Shown here in pieces: positions 24,243 to 33,512 of a stretch of DNA of 64,000 nucleotides. The notes beneath the pieces were generated by a model, which was given only the letters and a program-made list of their open reading frames with translations, was not told the DNA's origin and made no database searches. The stretch is from Pedobacter cryophilus (GTDB lineage Bacteria; Bacteroidota; Bacteroidia; Sphingobacteriales; Sphingobacteriaceae), in NCBI RefSeq assembly GCF_005116455.1, contig NZ_SWBP01000001.1, positions 124,001 through 188,000 of the forward strand, in the 5' to 3' direction. The number at the start of each line of letters is the position of its first letter. The stretch's first letter is position 1. The position numbers and the translations under genes are program-made.

Positions 24243-27088
24243 TATTTTTTTTCTGAAATAGATTTGACATATTGTTCTATGGCTTCTCTGGTGGTAAGTA
24301 AATTTAAATTGGTTTCAGAAACAACAAATTTGATATACTTTGCGGCTTGCCCTTCCATAATTTTAGGCAAATTCTCGTCTAATTCGCTTGCTATTTTATC
24401 AGCATCAGCTTTAGCGTAAAAATCACCACTAACGATAATAAATTTATCTGTTTGCCCTACAACTCTAATTACCAAATTAACCTTTGAAGGGTCAAATTTA
24501 GAATAAAAATATTGAGATAGCCGAGAAAAAGGTTGTGCAACATTCACCTTTGGATCTGTTATATCAATAACTATAAAATGTCTTTGTCTGGTATTGGCAT
24601 TAAAAATTATTCCTTTAGGCTTCTCGGGCACAAATACAACAGCTTCTTTTTTTTCTGGAACTATTTCAACTGATTTATTTGTAACTGCTAAAACTGGTTT
24701 ATCGTCTAATTCCTTTTTAGCTTCTTTTTTTTCTGAAACCAATTCAACTGGTTTATTGGCAACTGCTAAAACTGGTTTATCATTTACCTCCTTTATAGTT
24801 TCTACTTTAGGTGGCGCAACCGTTGAAGGTTGCGGCTGCTCTACTTTAGGAATATTCAAAATCTCCTGATTTTTTGCCAACTGCTCATTTCCATCATAAG
24901 CCAAAAGAGCCGTTGGTCTTTGATCAAAAACACTTCTATTGCTTGTTATAAATGCTATTTGTTGTTTTACTAACGGGGTAACTTCTGTATTCTCAGGATA
25001 TTTAATTACGATATCATTTAAACTGGCTAAAAATGGAGGTAATTTTTGTGTATTACCTAAAGCCAATGCCTTTAAATAAGCAAACTGAGGTTCTAATTTT
25101 CTAAAAGAGCCCAAACTATCTTGCAATAACGTAATTTGTTGCAATACCTGATTGTACTTTTTTTGCTGATAAAGCTCATATAAACTAGTGTAATACAGTT
25201 TAACTTTCTCATCCGATAGCTCTTCATCTTTACCAAAATTGGGATCTGAAATTGTTTTGGCAAAAACCGAATTAGGATATTTTTGGAGCAATTGAGTTTT
25301 AAAATTTTCAGAACGATTTTTATCAGTACTTTCTAACAACCTGTAGAGTTGATAATAAATGCTTGCTGCATTGGTATCATTAGGATAATTGATAATTAAA
25401 GCTTCTAAAGCCTCCGCAGCTTCAAAATTATCTTTCAAAACATCTTTGTAAAAAATTGCGATTTCATAAAGTGCGGTAGATATTTTAGAATTTGCACTTT
25501 GCTTTGCTCCTGGGCTATAGGGTAATGTCTTCAAAAAATCAGCTTTTAGCGAATCCATGTTTACAGAAATTGTAGCTGCGGTATTTGCTAAGCCGTTATT
25601 TATCGGATTCTTAGCAACATCATTAGCTAAACTATTGGTGCTTATTCGCCAATTATCTGCTAATTTCCTATTGCCCCATCTTTTCTTAAATTCATTTAAT
25701 CCCTGACTTAAAGCCGCAGCATTATAAAAATAAAAATTCCCGCCAGACTGATTAGGATTTAAAACAGGCGTATTATTATCTATCGAAGCAGTATTTGAAG
25801 GAGTTGGTTGCGCTACTAAAGCATCTTGTTTTTCTTTAAACAATTGATCAACTTTTTCATCAATCTCTTTATCAGACAAATTAGCCAATTGCAATAAATT
25901 CTTTTGAGTTTCTATAATCGTAAGTCTATCTGCCAAATATTTTAAGTTATTGGCTTTTATAGCGATATTCTTATAATCCGGATAATTCTTAGGAAGATAT
26001 TGTAGAGTGCTATCGTAATAAAGTTGGGCTTGGGTATAATTTTTTAACGAATCAAAATTAAGCTGAGCCAGTTTCAAAAAACTTAATCCTTTTTGTTTAA
26101 CCGTACCCGGCACCGTATGTGCTGATGTTTGAAAATATTCTGTTGCTTTATCAAATTGTCTTATTTCACTGTGAGCTATTGCTATTTGATAATAAATTTG
26201 TTCTTTAAACTCTCTGTTTTTATCTTCTTTTAAAAGCTTTTTTAAAGTTGCAATCTTGTTAAATTGCTTTCCGTCGGCATTTTCATTAATTCTTATGCTT
26301 GCTAAATTGGCATTAAAAGACATTTCAAATGAAGCATTACTTTTTGCAATTTTTAAGTAGTTTTTGTAGGCTTCATCAGGTTCGTTATTTAACTCTTGTA
26401 ATTGCGCAAGAATATATCTCCATCTTATTTTGTTATAGCTATTACGAGTTAGATTAACCGCTTTTTCTAAATGAAGTATTGCTTCTTTAATATCATTTTT
26501 ATTTAAAGCCAATTGAGCCTGAGCGGCTTCCACCTCATCTTTAAAATATTTATAATCTAGCTGAACCGCTAATTTAAGTACAGAATCTGCCTCTACAGCG
26601 TTATTTAAAGCAAAATCGCTTTTAACCTGCCCTAAATATGCGGCTAATTTATTCTTTTTCTCTTTCGGAAAAGTTGATCCTACATAACTGTAATACTCAA
26701 CTGCATTATAAAAATCACCTTTTAGATACTCGGCTTTAGCCAATAGTAAATAAGAATCATCTAACCAATTACTTTCATATTTATCTATTGCAATGGTATT
26801 CGCTTTTTTTATAACTTCATTTAAATTTCCCGTTTCATTTGCCGAAGATTCTTCATTAGGAATTGGAAATATCGCTAAAATCAGATTAAAATCATCTTCT
26901 AAAGATTTCTTAATAGTCTGTTCACTTTCCTTTAGAAGTTCATTGGCATTAAAATATATGTTATAGTGAGCCGTTACATTTTTCATGAAACGAACTTTTG
27001 GTCCTTCTTTCTTAGCGGAACAACTCCACATCATGAAGCAAATTAAAGAGCTAAAAAAAATAGTACACTGTTTATAAGGAAACTTCAA
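24242..27088 (-). CDS. porW: PorW/SprE-type T9SS lipoprotein with TPR repeats
   Basis: A 948-residue lipoprotein (lipobox 'MWSC', Cys23). The first mature segment 'NVTAHYNIYFNANELLKESE' is the recognisable start of the SprE/PorW family. Many helical TPR-like repeats fill residues of about 100-700. A proline- and valine-rich linker carries two near-identical 26-residue repeats ('DKPVLAVANKPVELVSEKK' and 'DKPVLAVTNKSVEIVPEKK'). A C-terminal domain of about 100 residues begins 'RQRHFIVIDITDP'. Members are needed for T9SS and gliding and bridge the ring and the translocon. It is first in a two-gene run with PBP1A. Confidence 0.85.
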   Translation of the reverse strand: MKFPYKQCTIFFSSLICFMMWSCSAKKEGPKVRFMKNVTAHYNIYFNANELLKESEQTIKKSLEDDFNLILAIFPIPNEESSANETGNLNEVIKKANTIAIDKYESNWLDDSYLLLAKAEYLKGDFYNAVEYYSYVGSTFPKEKKNKLAAYLGQVKSDFALNNAVEADSVLKLAVQLDYKYFKDEVEAAQAQLALNKNDIKEAILHLEKAVNLTRNSYNKIRWRYILAQLQELNNEPDEAYKNYLKIAKSNASFEMSFNANLASIRINENADGKQFNKIATLKKLLKEDKNREFKEQIYYQIAIAHSEIRQFDKATEYFQTSAHTVPGTVKQKGLSFLKLAQLNFDSLKNYTQAQLYYDSTLQYLPKNYPDYKNIAIKANNLKYLADRLTIIETQKNLLQLANLSDKEIDEKVDQLFKEKQDALVAQPTPSNTASIDNNTPVLNPNQSGGNFYFYNAAALSQGLNEFKKRWGNRKLADNWRISTNSLANDVAKNPINNGLANTAATISVNMDSLKADFLKTLPYSPGAKQSANSKISTALYEIAIFYKDVLKDNFEAAEALEALIINYPNDTNAASIYYQLYRLLESTDKNRSENFKTQLLQKYPNSVFAKTISDPNFGKDEELSDEKVKLYYTSLYELYQQKKYNQVLQQITLLQDSLGSFRKLEPQFAYLKALALGNTQKLPPFLASLNDIVIKYPENTEVTPLVKQQIAFITSNRSVFDQRPTALLAYDGNEQLAKNQEILNIPKVEQPQPSTVAPPKVETIKEVNDKPVLAVANKPVELVSEKKEAKKELDDKPVLAVTNKSVEIVPEKKEAVVFVPEKPKGIIFNANTRQRHFIVIDITDPKVNVAQPFSRLSQYFYSKFDPSKVNLVIRVVGQTDKFIIVSGDFYAKADADKIASELDENLPKIMEGQAAKYIKFVVSETNLNLLTTREAIEQYVKSISEKK

Positions 27089-27191
27089 GATGGTGTTTTT
27101 AAATAATCGAAATTAATACGAACAAAAATATTTTATATTGCCGATATTTTGGAAATAAAGATATTAATTAAGCCATGATTTTTTAATAAGA

Positions 27192-28055
27192 ATGAGTAAA
27201 AGAAAAAAACTCATAGACAGGTTAAAAGAAAAATACAAATTAGTAATTCTTAATGATGATACTTTTGAAGAGAAAGCATCATTTAATGCATCGCTATGGT
27301 ATTTAATTATTGGGACAACTGCATTTGCAATTATTCTGATATTTTTAACCATCACCACTATTAGGTACACGCCTCTTAGAGAATATTTATCTGGAGTGAC
27401 GGATGAAGGCTCAAAAAAAAATATTATTGAGGCCTATACCAAGATAGATTCGTTAGAACAGCTTTCAAAAGCAAATGAGGTTTATCTAGCCAACTTAAAA
27501 AACATTATCAATGGCGAAGTAAGTAATGTAAAACTAGAAAAGCCCAAAGATTTATCTAAAGCCTCTGATAGCATTAGGCTTAATCAAAAACTATCAAGCG
27601 AAGAAAAAGAATTAAGAGAACTCATAGAAGCCGAAGGGAAATTTGATTTAAATGCAGAAAATGAGCCTTTAAAAACAGGAATTGCTTCTTATGCTTTTTT
27701 TAATCCATTAAGAGGTAAAATAAACAACGTTTTTAATTCTCAAAAGCAACATTACGGAGTAGATATTACCTCCCGAAAGAATGAAAACATTAAAGCTACT
27801 TTAGATGGCACTGTTGTTTTTTCTAATTTCACCTCAGAAACCGGATACGTTATTGCCATTCAGCATGGTAATAATCTGCTTTCGTTTTACAAGCATTGTT
27901 CCGTTTTATTAAAAAAAGTTGGTAGCTTCGTTAGTGCAGGTGAAGTAATTGCAGTAGTTGGAGATACAGGAGAATTTTCAACCGGACCACACCTCCATTT
28001 TGAATTATGGTTTAATGGAATACCTGTTAACCCACAAAATTATATGACCTTTTAA
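27192..28055 (+). CDS. Membrane-anchored M23 (LytM) peptidoglycan peptidase
   Basis: One membrane helix (about 34-56) and a coiled linker precede a C-terminal M23 domain. The zinc ligands are intact: 'HYGVDI' (HxxxD) and the 'HLHFE' motif in 'TGPHLHFELWFNG'. It should therefore be catalytically active. The next gene, 10 bases on, is a bactofilin. M23-bactofilin pairs are known cell-shape modules, where the cytoskeletal protein places the hydrolase. Here the pair runs directly into the ATP synthase cluster. The divergent 103-base region 27089-27191 should hold promoters for this gene and for porW. Confidence 0.92.
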   Translation: MSKRKKLIDRLKEKYKLVILNDDTFEEKASFNASLWYLIIGTTAFAIILIFLTITTIRYTPLREYLSGVTDEGSKKNIIEAYTKIDSLEQLSKANEVYLANLKNIINGEVSNVKLEKPKDLSKASDSIRLNQKLSSEEKELRELIEAEGKFDLNAENEPLKTGIASYAFFNPLRGKINNVFNSQKQHYGVDITSRKNENIKATLDGTVVFSNFTSETGYVIAIQHGNNLLSFYKHCSVLLKKVGSFVSAGEVIAVVGDTGEFSTGPHLHFELWFNGIPVNPQNYMTF

Positions 28056-28065
28056 AACTTTAGTC

Positions 28066-28503
28066 ATGTTCAAAAAAAAGAAAGAAGCTTCTTTACAAGG
28101 AGAGCAAAAAGCTGGCTCCATTAACATTATTGGTGTTGGAACAGAAATAAATGGTGATTTAAGCACCAAAGGAGATGTTAGAATAGACGGAAAAATCATT
28201 GGCGATGTAAGCTCAAAAGCAAAAGTAGTAATTGGAACTACCGGAGAAGTAATTGGCAATATATACTCTGAAAGTGCCGAAATATCTGGTTCTGTTAACG
28301 GAAATCTTAATATTACTGAAATCTTATTTTTAAAAGCCACCGCCAATGTAAAAGGAAATGTGGCTTCTAATAAATTTGTGGTAGAAAACGGAGCAAACCT
28401 AACCGGCCATTGCGAAACAGGAATAACCCAAACGAAATCTATCATCATTAATAATTTAGATGGAAGAGAAGAAATTGCCTCAAAAAGAGAAGCCAGCGCT
28501 TAA
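28066..28503 (+). CDS. Bactofilin
   Basis: This protein of 145 residues has a short basic start, a central right-handed beta-helix of about 100 residues made of hydrophobic-glycine steps ('INGDLSTKGDVRIDGKIIGD', 'GEVIGNIYSESAEISGSVNG'), and a charged tail. Bactofilins polymerise without nucleotide into membrane-linked filaments that place cell-wall enzymes. Its 3' end overlaps the atpZ gene by 44 bases in another frame, a long overlap for this gene-dense run. The position after the M23 peptidase supports a shape or wall role. Confidence 0.92.
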   Translation: MFKKKKEASLQGEQKAGSINIIGVGTEINGDLSTKGDVRIDGKIIGDVSSKAKVVIGTTGEVIGNIYSESAEISGSVNGNLNITEILFLKATANVKGNVASNKFVVENGANLTGHCETGITQTKSIIINNLDGREEIASKREASA

Positions 28504-28687
28504 TAGCTACATTAAATATTCTGGATTAGGCTTTCAAATGATTGGTGTTATTGGCGCATTTACATTTGCAGGGTATAAGTTGGACGAATCCCAACAAACC
28601 AAAACACCCATATATACTGGTATTTTGAGCTTAATAGGTGTACTCGCTTCTTTATATATTGTTTTAAAAGGATTAAAATCAAACTAA
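28460..28687 (+). CDS. atpZ: AtpZ/AtpI-family small membrane protein
   Basis: A protein of 75 residues with two membrane helices: 'YSGLGFQMIGVIGAFTFAGY' and a second after 'TKTPIYTGILSLIGVLASL'. The first 16 residues are charged. This is the AtpZ/AtpI pattern of accessory ATP synthase genes, thought to help c-ring assembly or Mg uptake. The start ATG lies inside the bactofilin gene, 44 bases before its stop. The next gene begins two bases after this one ends. Confidence 0.8.
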   Translation: MEEKKLPQKEKPALNSYIKYSGLGFQMIGVIGAFTFAGYKLDESQQTKTPIYTGILSLIGVLASLYIVLKGLKSN

Positions 28688-28688
28688 A

Positions 28689-29075
28689 TTGAGCTTACAA
28701 AAATTTGCAATTTACTTTATCATATTAATTACCTCTACCGCCCTTGGTTTTTACTTATTAGATCATTTTAGCGCAACAACCATTCTTATCCCACACTTTT
28801 GGCTTGTATTTACTTTTATGGCAGCCATTACTTTAATCATTTATTTTCTCTCTGTTTTAGGAATTAAAAAAGGAGGTGAGTATCAATCTTTCATCTTACT
28901 TGGAGGTATTGTAATAAGATTATTGGCAAGCATGGCTTTTGTATTGATATACCTGCTTAAAGTTAAAGTAAACGGCATTTTATTCATCGGTAATTTTTTT
29001 TCTATTTATTTCTTATTTACTGTCTTTGAAATTTATTGTTTGTTACGTAACTTGCGCCACCAAATTAAAAAGTAA
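28689..29075 (+). CDS. Four-helix membrane protein of the ATP synthase cluster
   Basis: I read this as a 128-residue protein starting at TTG (28689), one base after the atpZ stop codon. No ATG lies near enough to replace it. Four hydrophobic helices span nearly the whole length, and the tail is basic ('LLRNLRHQIKK'). In Bacteroidota a poorly conserved membrane protein often sits between atpZ/atpI and atpB. An AtpI-like assembly role is inferred from position only. It ends 14 bases before atpB. Confidence 0.65.
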   Translation: MSLQKFAIYFIILITSTALGFYLLDHFSATTILIPHFWLVFTFMAAITLIIYFLSVLGIKKGGEYQSFILLGGIVIRLLASMAFVLIYLLKVKVNGILFIGNFFSIYFLFTVFEIYCLLRNLRHQIKK

Positions 29076-29089
29076 AAAACACGTAATAA

Positions 29090-30208
29090 ATGTATTTTAG
29101 CCACATTTTAAATTTTAAAAATTCCTCTCAAAGAGCAGTAATCGCTCTTTTTCTTACATTTTTATCATTTAATTCTTTTGCAAAGCAAGAAAATGAGGCT
29201 CCTGCAAATGAGGTAAAAAAAGAAGAAGTAGCTGTTTCACATGAAGCTAAAGCAGAAGAAAAATTTGATCCTACTGTTACTATTTTGGAACATATTGGTG
29301 ATTCTCATAGCTGGCACTTGTGGGGACATACCACAATCCCTTTACCAGTTATTCTTTACACTCCTTCTGGATTAGAGATTTTTTCATCATCAAATCTGAT
29401 GGATGCCCATCATGAATCTACTCCATACAGAGGGGAATATTACACTTATTTTAACGAAGAAGAACATATTAAAATTTTAGGTGCAGATGGTAAAATTGAT
29501 GAGGAATTATCATCAAAGCTTTATGATTTTTCTATCACCAAAAATGTAGCTGCATTATTTGTTGCCGTAATACTAATACTAGTTGTATTTATAAGTGTAG
29601 CAGGTTCTTACAAAAAACGAGTTGGAAAAGCTCCTAAAGGTTTACAATCTTGGATTGAGCCTCTTATCATTTTTATTCGTGATGATATTGCCAGACCAAA
29701 CATTGGCTATAAATTTGAGAAATTTATGCCTTTATTATTAACCATTTTCTTTTTTATATGGTTTAATAACTTGTTAGGATTGATTCCTATATTTCCAGGA
29801 AGTGCAAACGTAACAGGAAACATAGCGGTAACCATGGTATTATCTGCAATTGTATTAATTGTAGTGAATGTTAATGGTAACAAATACTATTGGTCTCATA
29901 TTTTTAAACCAAACGTTCCTTTTTGGTTATTACCAATTATGTGGGTAGTGGAGATTATAGGTGTTTTCTCTAAGCCATTTGCATTGATGATTCGTTTATT
30001 TGCGAACATTACAGCAGGTCACATTATTGTTTTGAGCTTAATCTCCTTAATTTTTATTTTCAAAACTATTGCTATAGCACCAGTTTCAGTTGCATTCGTT
30101 TTATTTATGGATGTTTTGGAACTGTTGGTCGCATTTTTACAAGCTTTTATTTTTACTATGCTTACTGCTTTATTTATAGGTACAGCAGTAGAAGAGCATC
30201 ATCATTAA
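29090..30208 (+). CDS. atpB: ATP synthase F0 subunit a
   Basis: Subunit a forms the two half-channels for protons. The protein is 372 residues, longer than the roughly 270 of E. coli. It has an N-terminal signal-like helix (about 14-32) and a hydrophilic periplasmic extension to about residue 150, as usual in Bacteroidota. Six helices follow. The essential Arg is in 'FALMIRLFANITAGHI', followed by helix 6 'ELLVAFLQAFIFTMLTALFI'. It ends in His-rich 'EEHHH'. The next gene is atpE, 42 bases on. Confidence 0.95.
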   Translation: MYFSHILNFKNSSQRAVIALFLTFLSFNSFAKQENEAPANEVKKEEVAVSHEAKAEEKFDPTVTILEHIGDSHSWHLWGHTTIPLPVILYTPSGLEIFSSSNLMDAHHESTPYRGEYYTYFNEEEHIKILGADGKIDEELSSKLYDFSITKNVAALFVAVILILVVFISVAGSYKKRVGKAPKGLQSWIEPLIIFIRDDIARPNIGYKFEKFMPLLLTIFFFIWFNNLLGLIPIFPGSANVTGNIAVTMVLSAIVLIVVNVNGNKYYWSHIFKPNVPFWLLPIMWVVEIIGVFSKPFALMIRLFANITAGHIIVLSLISLIFIFKTIAIAPVSVAFVLFMDVLELLVAFLQAFIFTMLTALFIGTAVEEHHH

Positions 30209-30466
<258 letters not shown>

Positions 30467-30478
30467 GGATTTCCTCAC

Positions 30479-30517
30479 AAAATCAAGAATTTAGCGATTG
30501 GCTAAATTCTTGATTTT
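30479..30517 (+). promoter_or_regulatory. Perfect 17-bp hairpin between atpE and atpF
   Basis: The arms 'AAAATCAAGAATTTAGC' and 'GCTAAATTCTTGATTTT' are exactly complementary around the loop 'GATTG'. The T run after it is short and the stem is AT-rich. It could be a weak terminator, an RNA stability element or a processing site that keeps the c-subunit message more abundant. The role is inferred. Confidence 0.7.
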
Positions 30518-30553
30518 AACAAAGACTATTTATTAAAATTTATATTAATAAAA

Positions 30554-31048
30554 ATGGATTTAGTAACCCCAAGTATAGGTTTAGTTTTTTGGACATTAGT
30601 ATCCTTCTTAATTTTGTTAGTTTTATTAAAAAAACTAGCTTGGAAACCAATGTTAGGTGCCATTCATGAGCGTGAGCGTTCTATTGAAGATGCATTAAAC
30701 AAAGCAGAATTGGCTAGAGAAGAAATGTCTCGTTTATCTAACGAAAACGAAATATTAATGAAACAAGCCAGAATAGAGCGTGATGAGATTTTAAAAGAAG
30801 CTAAAGAATTAAAAGATCAAATTTTAGTTGAAGCTAAAAATCAAGCTCAAATAGAAGGTGCAAAACTGATTGAAAAAGCAAAAATTGAAATCAACAATCA
30901 AAAGGTTGCTGCTTTAGACGAAGTGAAAAATCAAGTGGCTTCTCTTTCTATTGAAATTGCAGAAAAAGTATTGCGTAAACAATTTGATGATCAAAAAACG
31001 CAAAATACTTTGGTGAGTGATTTGCTAAAAGACGTTAAGTTAAACTAA
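30554..31048 (+). CDS. atpF: ATP synthase F0 subunit b
   Basis: The b subunit is the peripheral stalk. One N-terminal membrane helix ('LVFWTLVSFLILLVLLKKLA', about 9-28) leads into a long charged coiled coil rich in Lys, Glu and Ala. The C-terminal part 'LSIEIAEKVLRKQFDDQKTQ' is the conserved delta-binding end. The length of 164 is normal. It lies between two hairpin-containing gaps. Confidence 0.96.
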   Translation: MDLVTPSIGLVFWTLVSFLILLVLLKKLAWKPMLGAIHERERSIEDALNKAELAREEMSRLSNENEILMKQARIERDEILKEAKELKDQILVEAKNQAQIEGAKLIEKAKIEINNQKVAALDEVKNQVASLSIEIAEKVLRKQFDDQKTQNTLVSDLLKDVKLN

Positions 31049-31135
31049 GTTATTAAGTGATAAGTTTTAAGTAATAAGTTATAGGTGTAAAGGGTGATAC
31101 TTTTTATACTTAAAACCTAAAACTTACAACTAATT
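31049..31135 (+). repeat. Imperfect inverted repeat between atpF and atpH
   Basis: Low-complexity arms built from 'AAGTTTTAAGTA' (31062-31076 area) and 'TACTTAAAACCTAAAACTTA' (31106-31127) can pair imperfectly across a loop of about 20 bases. Within the left arm 'AAGT(T/G)ATAAG' is also repeated. No protein or promoter is visible. It has the look of the other junction hairpins in this cluster, but the sequence is different. Confidence 0.5.
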
Positions 31136-31146
31136 AACTCAAAGAT

Positions 31147-31695
31147 ATGTCAGAAATAAAAGTAGCTTCAAGATACGCTAAATCATTAATTGATCTTGCT
31201 TTAGAACAAAAAGCGTTAGAGGAAATTAAAGGTGATATGGAGCTTTTTGTGAATACATTAAAAGCGAGTTCTGAATTACAGGCTGTAGTAAAGAATCCGA
31301 TTATTCCTTATGATAAGAAAAATTCAATCATAAAGGCATTATTTGCAGATAAGGTTCACAAAGTAACTTCGGCTTTTTTAAAGATTGTAATTGACAAAGG
31401 CAGAGCCGATATTATTTTTGGAACTGCTAAAGAATTTTTAAATCAGTATTACGAATTTAAAAATATTGTAACTGCTAAAGTGGTATCTGCGGCACCTTTA
31501 AATGAAGAAGCTAAAGCTGAAATCATCAATAAAGTAAAAGCTGTTACCGGTGGTGAGGTTGTTTTAATTGCAAGTGTTGATGCTGATTTAATAGGTGGAT
31601 TTATTTTAACTGTTGGAGATAAGCAGTTTGATAGCAGCATAGCCAGTAGCTTAAGCAGATTAAAAAAGGAATTTGCCGAAAAGGTGATTGCTTAG
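31147..31695 (+). CDS. atpH: ATP synthase F1 subunit delta
   Basis: Delta links the peripheral stalk to the alpha3beta3 head. The protein of 182 residues begins 'MSEIKVASRYAKSLIDLALE' and has the helical N-terminal domain. It ends with the family block 'VDADLIGGFILTVGDKQFDSS' plus 'LSRLKKEF'. It is mostly soluble. It is followed by a 157-base gap with a GC-rich repeat before atpA, which is unusual inside an ATP synthase operon. Confidence 0.95.
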   Translation: MSEIKVASRYAKSLIDLALEQKALEEIKGDMELFVNTLKASSELQAVVKNPIIPYDKKNSIIKALFADKVHKVTSAFLKIVIDKGRADIIFGTAKEFLNQYYEFKNIVTAKVVSAAPLNEEAKAEIINKVKAVTGGEVVLIASVDADLIGGFILTVGDKQFDSSIASSLSRLKKEFAEKVIA

Positions 31696-31713
31696 TTTAT
31701 AAACCTGATAGAA

Positions 31714-31790
31714 ATCCCTGCCTGACGGTAGGCAGGGATACCGGCATTGTGGCTAAAGCCTGTGCAGTATGAATGGATAGCAGGACTGCA
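31714..31790 (+). repeat. REP-like hairpin cluster between atpH and atpA
   Basis: The first hairpin is 'ATCCCTGCCT' / 'AGGCAGGGAT' (31714-31723 with 31730-31739), GC-rich against an AT-rich background. A small one follows, 'GGCT' / 'AGCC' (31751-31760). A third is 'TGCAGT' / 'ACTGCA' (31763-31768 with 31785-31790). The 'CTGCCTGACGGTAGGCAGG' core has the form of dispersed palindromes common between genes in this phylum. Confidence 0.7.
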
Positions 31791-31852
31791 TTTACAAAAG
31801 AATTACAGAAACAGAGTTTTTCAAAAAATAAAAATCTTAAATAAAAACAAAG

Positions 31853-33427
31853 ATGGTAGAGGTAAGACCAGATGAAGTTTCGGCGATTTTACGTCAGCAA
31901 TTATCGGGCTTCAAGTCTGAAACTGAATTAGAAGAAGTAGGTACTGTGCTCCAAGTGGGTGACGGTATTGCTCGTGTTTATGGTTTAACCAAAGTACAAG
32001 CTGGAGAGCTGGTTGAGTTTGAATCAGGCTTACAAGGCATTGTATTAAACTTGGAAGAGGATAATGTGGGCGTGGTTTTGTTGGGTCAATCTGACGAGAT
32101 TAAGGAAGGTGATACCATTAAACGTACAAAACGTATTGCATCTATTAACGTAGGTGAAGGTATGTTGGGTCGTGTGGTAAACACTTTAGGTGCTCCAATT
32201 GATGGTAAAGGACCAATAACTGGACAAACTTATGAAATGCCTTTAGAGCGTAAAGCTCCGGGTGTTATTTACCGTCAGCCAGTAACAGAGCCATTACAAA
32301 CAGGTATTAAAGCTATTGATGCGATGATTCCTATTGGTAGAGGACAACGTGAGTTGGTTATTGGTGATCGTCAGACTGGTAAATCAGCAGTTTGTATTGA
32401 TACCATTATCAACCAAAAAGAATTTTACGATGCCGGACAACCTGTATTTTGTATATATGTAGCTATTGGCCAAAAAGCAAGTACTGTAGCTAACGTAGTT
32501 AAAGCGTTAGATGAAAAAGGCGCAATGGCTTACACATGTGTAGTTGCTGCAACTGCTGCTGACCCTGCTCCTATGCAGTTTTACGCTCCGTTTGCTGGTG
32601 CTGCAATTGGTGAGTTTTTCCGTGATACAGGAAGACCAGCTTTAATTATTTATGATGATTTATCTAAACAAGCGGTAGCTTACCGTGAGGTTTCATTATT
32701 ATTAAAACGCCCTCCAGGTCGTGAGGCTTATCCAGGAGACGTTTTCTATTTACACAGTCGTTTACTAGAAAGAGCAGCAAAAATCAATCAAAATGATTCT
32801 ATTGCTCAACAAATGAATGATTTGCCAGAGTCTATTAGATCAATAGTAAAAGGTGGTGGTTCTTTAACTGCTTTACCAATTATTGAAACTCAGGCTGGCG
32901 ACGTTTCTGCCTATATCCCAACCAACGTAATTTCTATTACTGATGGTCAGATATTCTTAGAATCTAATTTATTTAACGCAGGTGTTCGTCCGGCTATTAA
33001 CGTAGGTATTTCGGTATCTCGTGTGGGTGGTAATGCTCAAATTAAATCAATGAAGAAAGTAGCTGGAACACTTAAATTAGACCAAGCACAATACCGTGAA
33101 TTAGAGGCTTTCTCTAAATTTGGTTCTGATTTAGATGCTTCCACTAAACTAGTTTTAGATAAAGGTGCTAGAAACGTTGAAATTTTAAAGCAAGGTCAAT
33201 TCTCTCCGGTATCAGTTGAAAAGCAAGTTGCCATCATCTATGCAGGTGTTAAAAACTTAATGAGAAACGTACCAGTAAATAAGGTAAGAGAATTTGAAGC
33301 AGAATATACTACACAATTAGAGCAACGTCATCCAGAAGTTTTAGCAGCCCTAAAAGCTGGTAAATTTGATGATAGCTTAACCAGTGTTTTAGAAACTGTA
33401 GCAAAAGAAATTTCAGGAAAATACTAA
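31853..33427 (+). CDS. atpA: ATP synthase F1 subunit alpha
   Basis: The non-catalytic nucleotide-binding subunit of the F1 head. At 524 residues it has the N-terminal barrel ('[14 protein letters not shown]'), Walker A 'GDRQTGKS', '[16 protein letters not shown]' (Walker B region), '[20 protein letters not shown]' and the alpha-specific signature '[14 protein letters not shown]'. It is complete and highly conserved. The catalytic beta and epsilon genes are not in this cluster. Confidence 0.98.
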   Translation: MVEVRPDEVSAILRQQLSGFKSETELEEVGTVLQVGDGIARVYGLTKVQAGELVEFESGLQGIVLNLEEDNVGVVLLGQSDEIKEGDTIKRTKRIASINVGEGMLGRVVNTLGAPIDGKGPITGQTYEMPLERKAPGVIYRQPVTEPLQTGIKAIDAMIPIGRGQRELVIGDRQTGKSAVCIDTIINQKEFYDAGQPVFCIYVAIGQKASTVANVVKALDEKGAMAYTCVVAATAADPAPMQFYAPFAGAAIGEFFRDTGRPALIIYDDLSKQAVAYREVSLLLKRPPGREAYPGDVFYLHSRLLERAAKINQNDSIAQQMNDLPESIRSIVKGGGSLTALPIIETQAGDVSAYIPTNVISITDGQIFLESNLFNAGVRPAINVGISVSRVGGNAQIKSMKKVAGTLKLDQAQYRELEAFSKFGSDLDASTKLVLDKGARNVEILKQGQFSPVSVEKQVAIIYAGVKNLMRNVPVNKVREFEAEYTTQLEQRHPEVLAALKAGKFDDSLTSVLETVAKEISGKY

Positions 33428-33445
33428 TTAAGTAGCAAGATATTA

Positions 33446-33489
33446 GTATCAAGTATCAAGAGACCACATGTGGTCTCGATACTTGATAC
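33446..33489 (+). repeat. Long near-perfect hairpin between atpA and atpG
   Basis: The centre 'GAGACCACATGTGGTCTC' (33461 region) is a perfect 18-base palindrome. Outside it 'GTATCAAGTATC' (33446-33457) pairs with 'GATACTTGATAC' (33478-33489) with only a two-base AA bulge. That is about 21 base pairs in all. It occupies half of the 85-base gap. No T run follows, so a simple terminator is unlikely. Confidence 0.8.
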
Positions 33490-33512
33490 TCTCTACTAGA
33501 TACTAAACAAGA

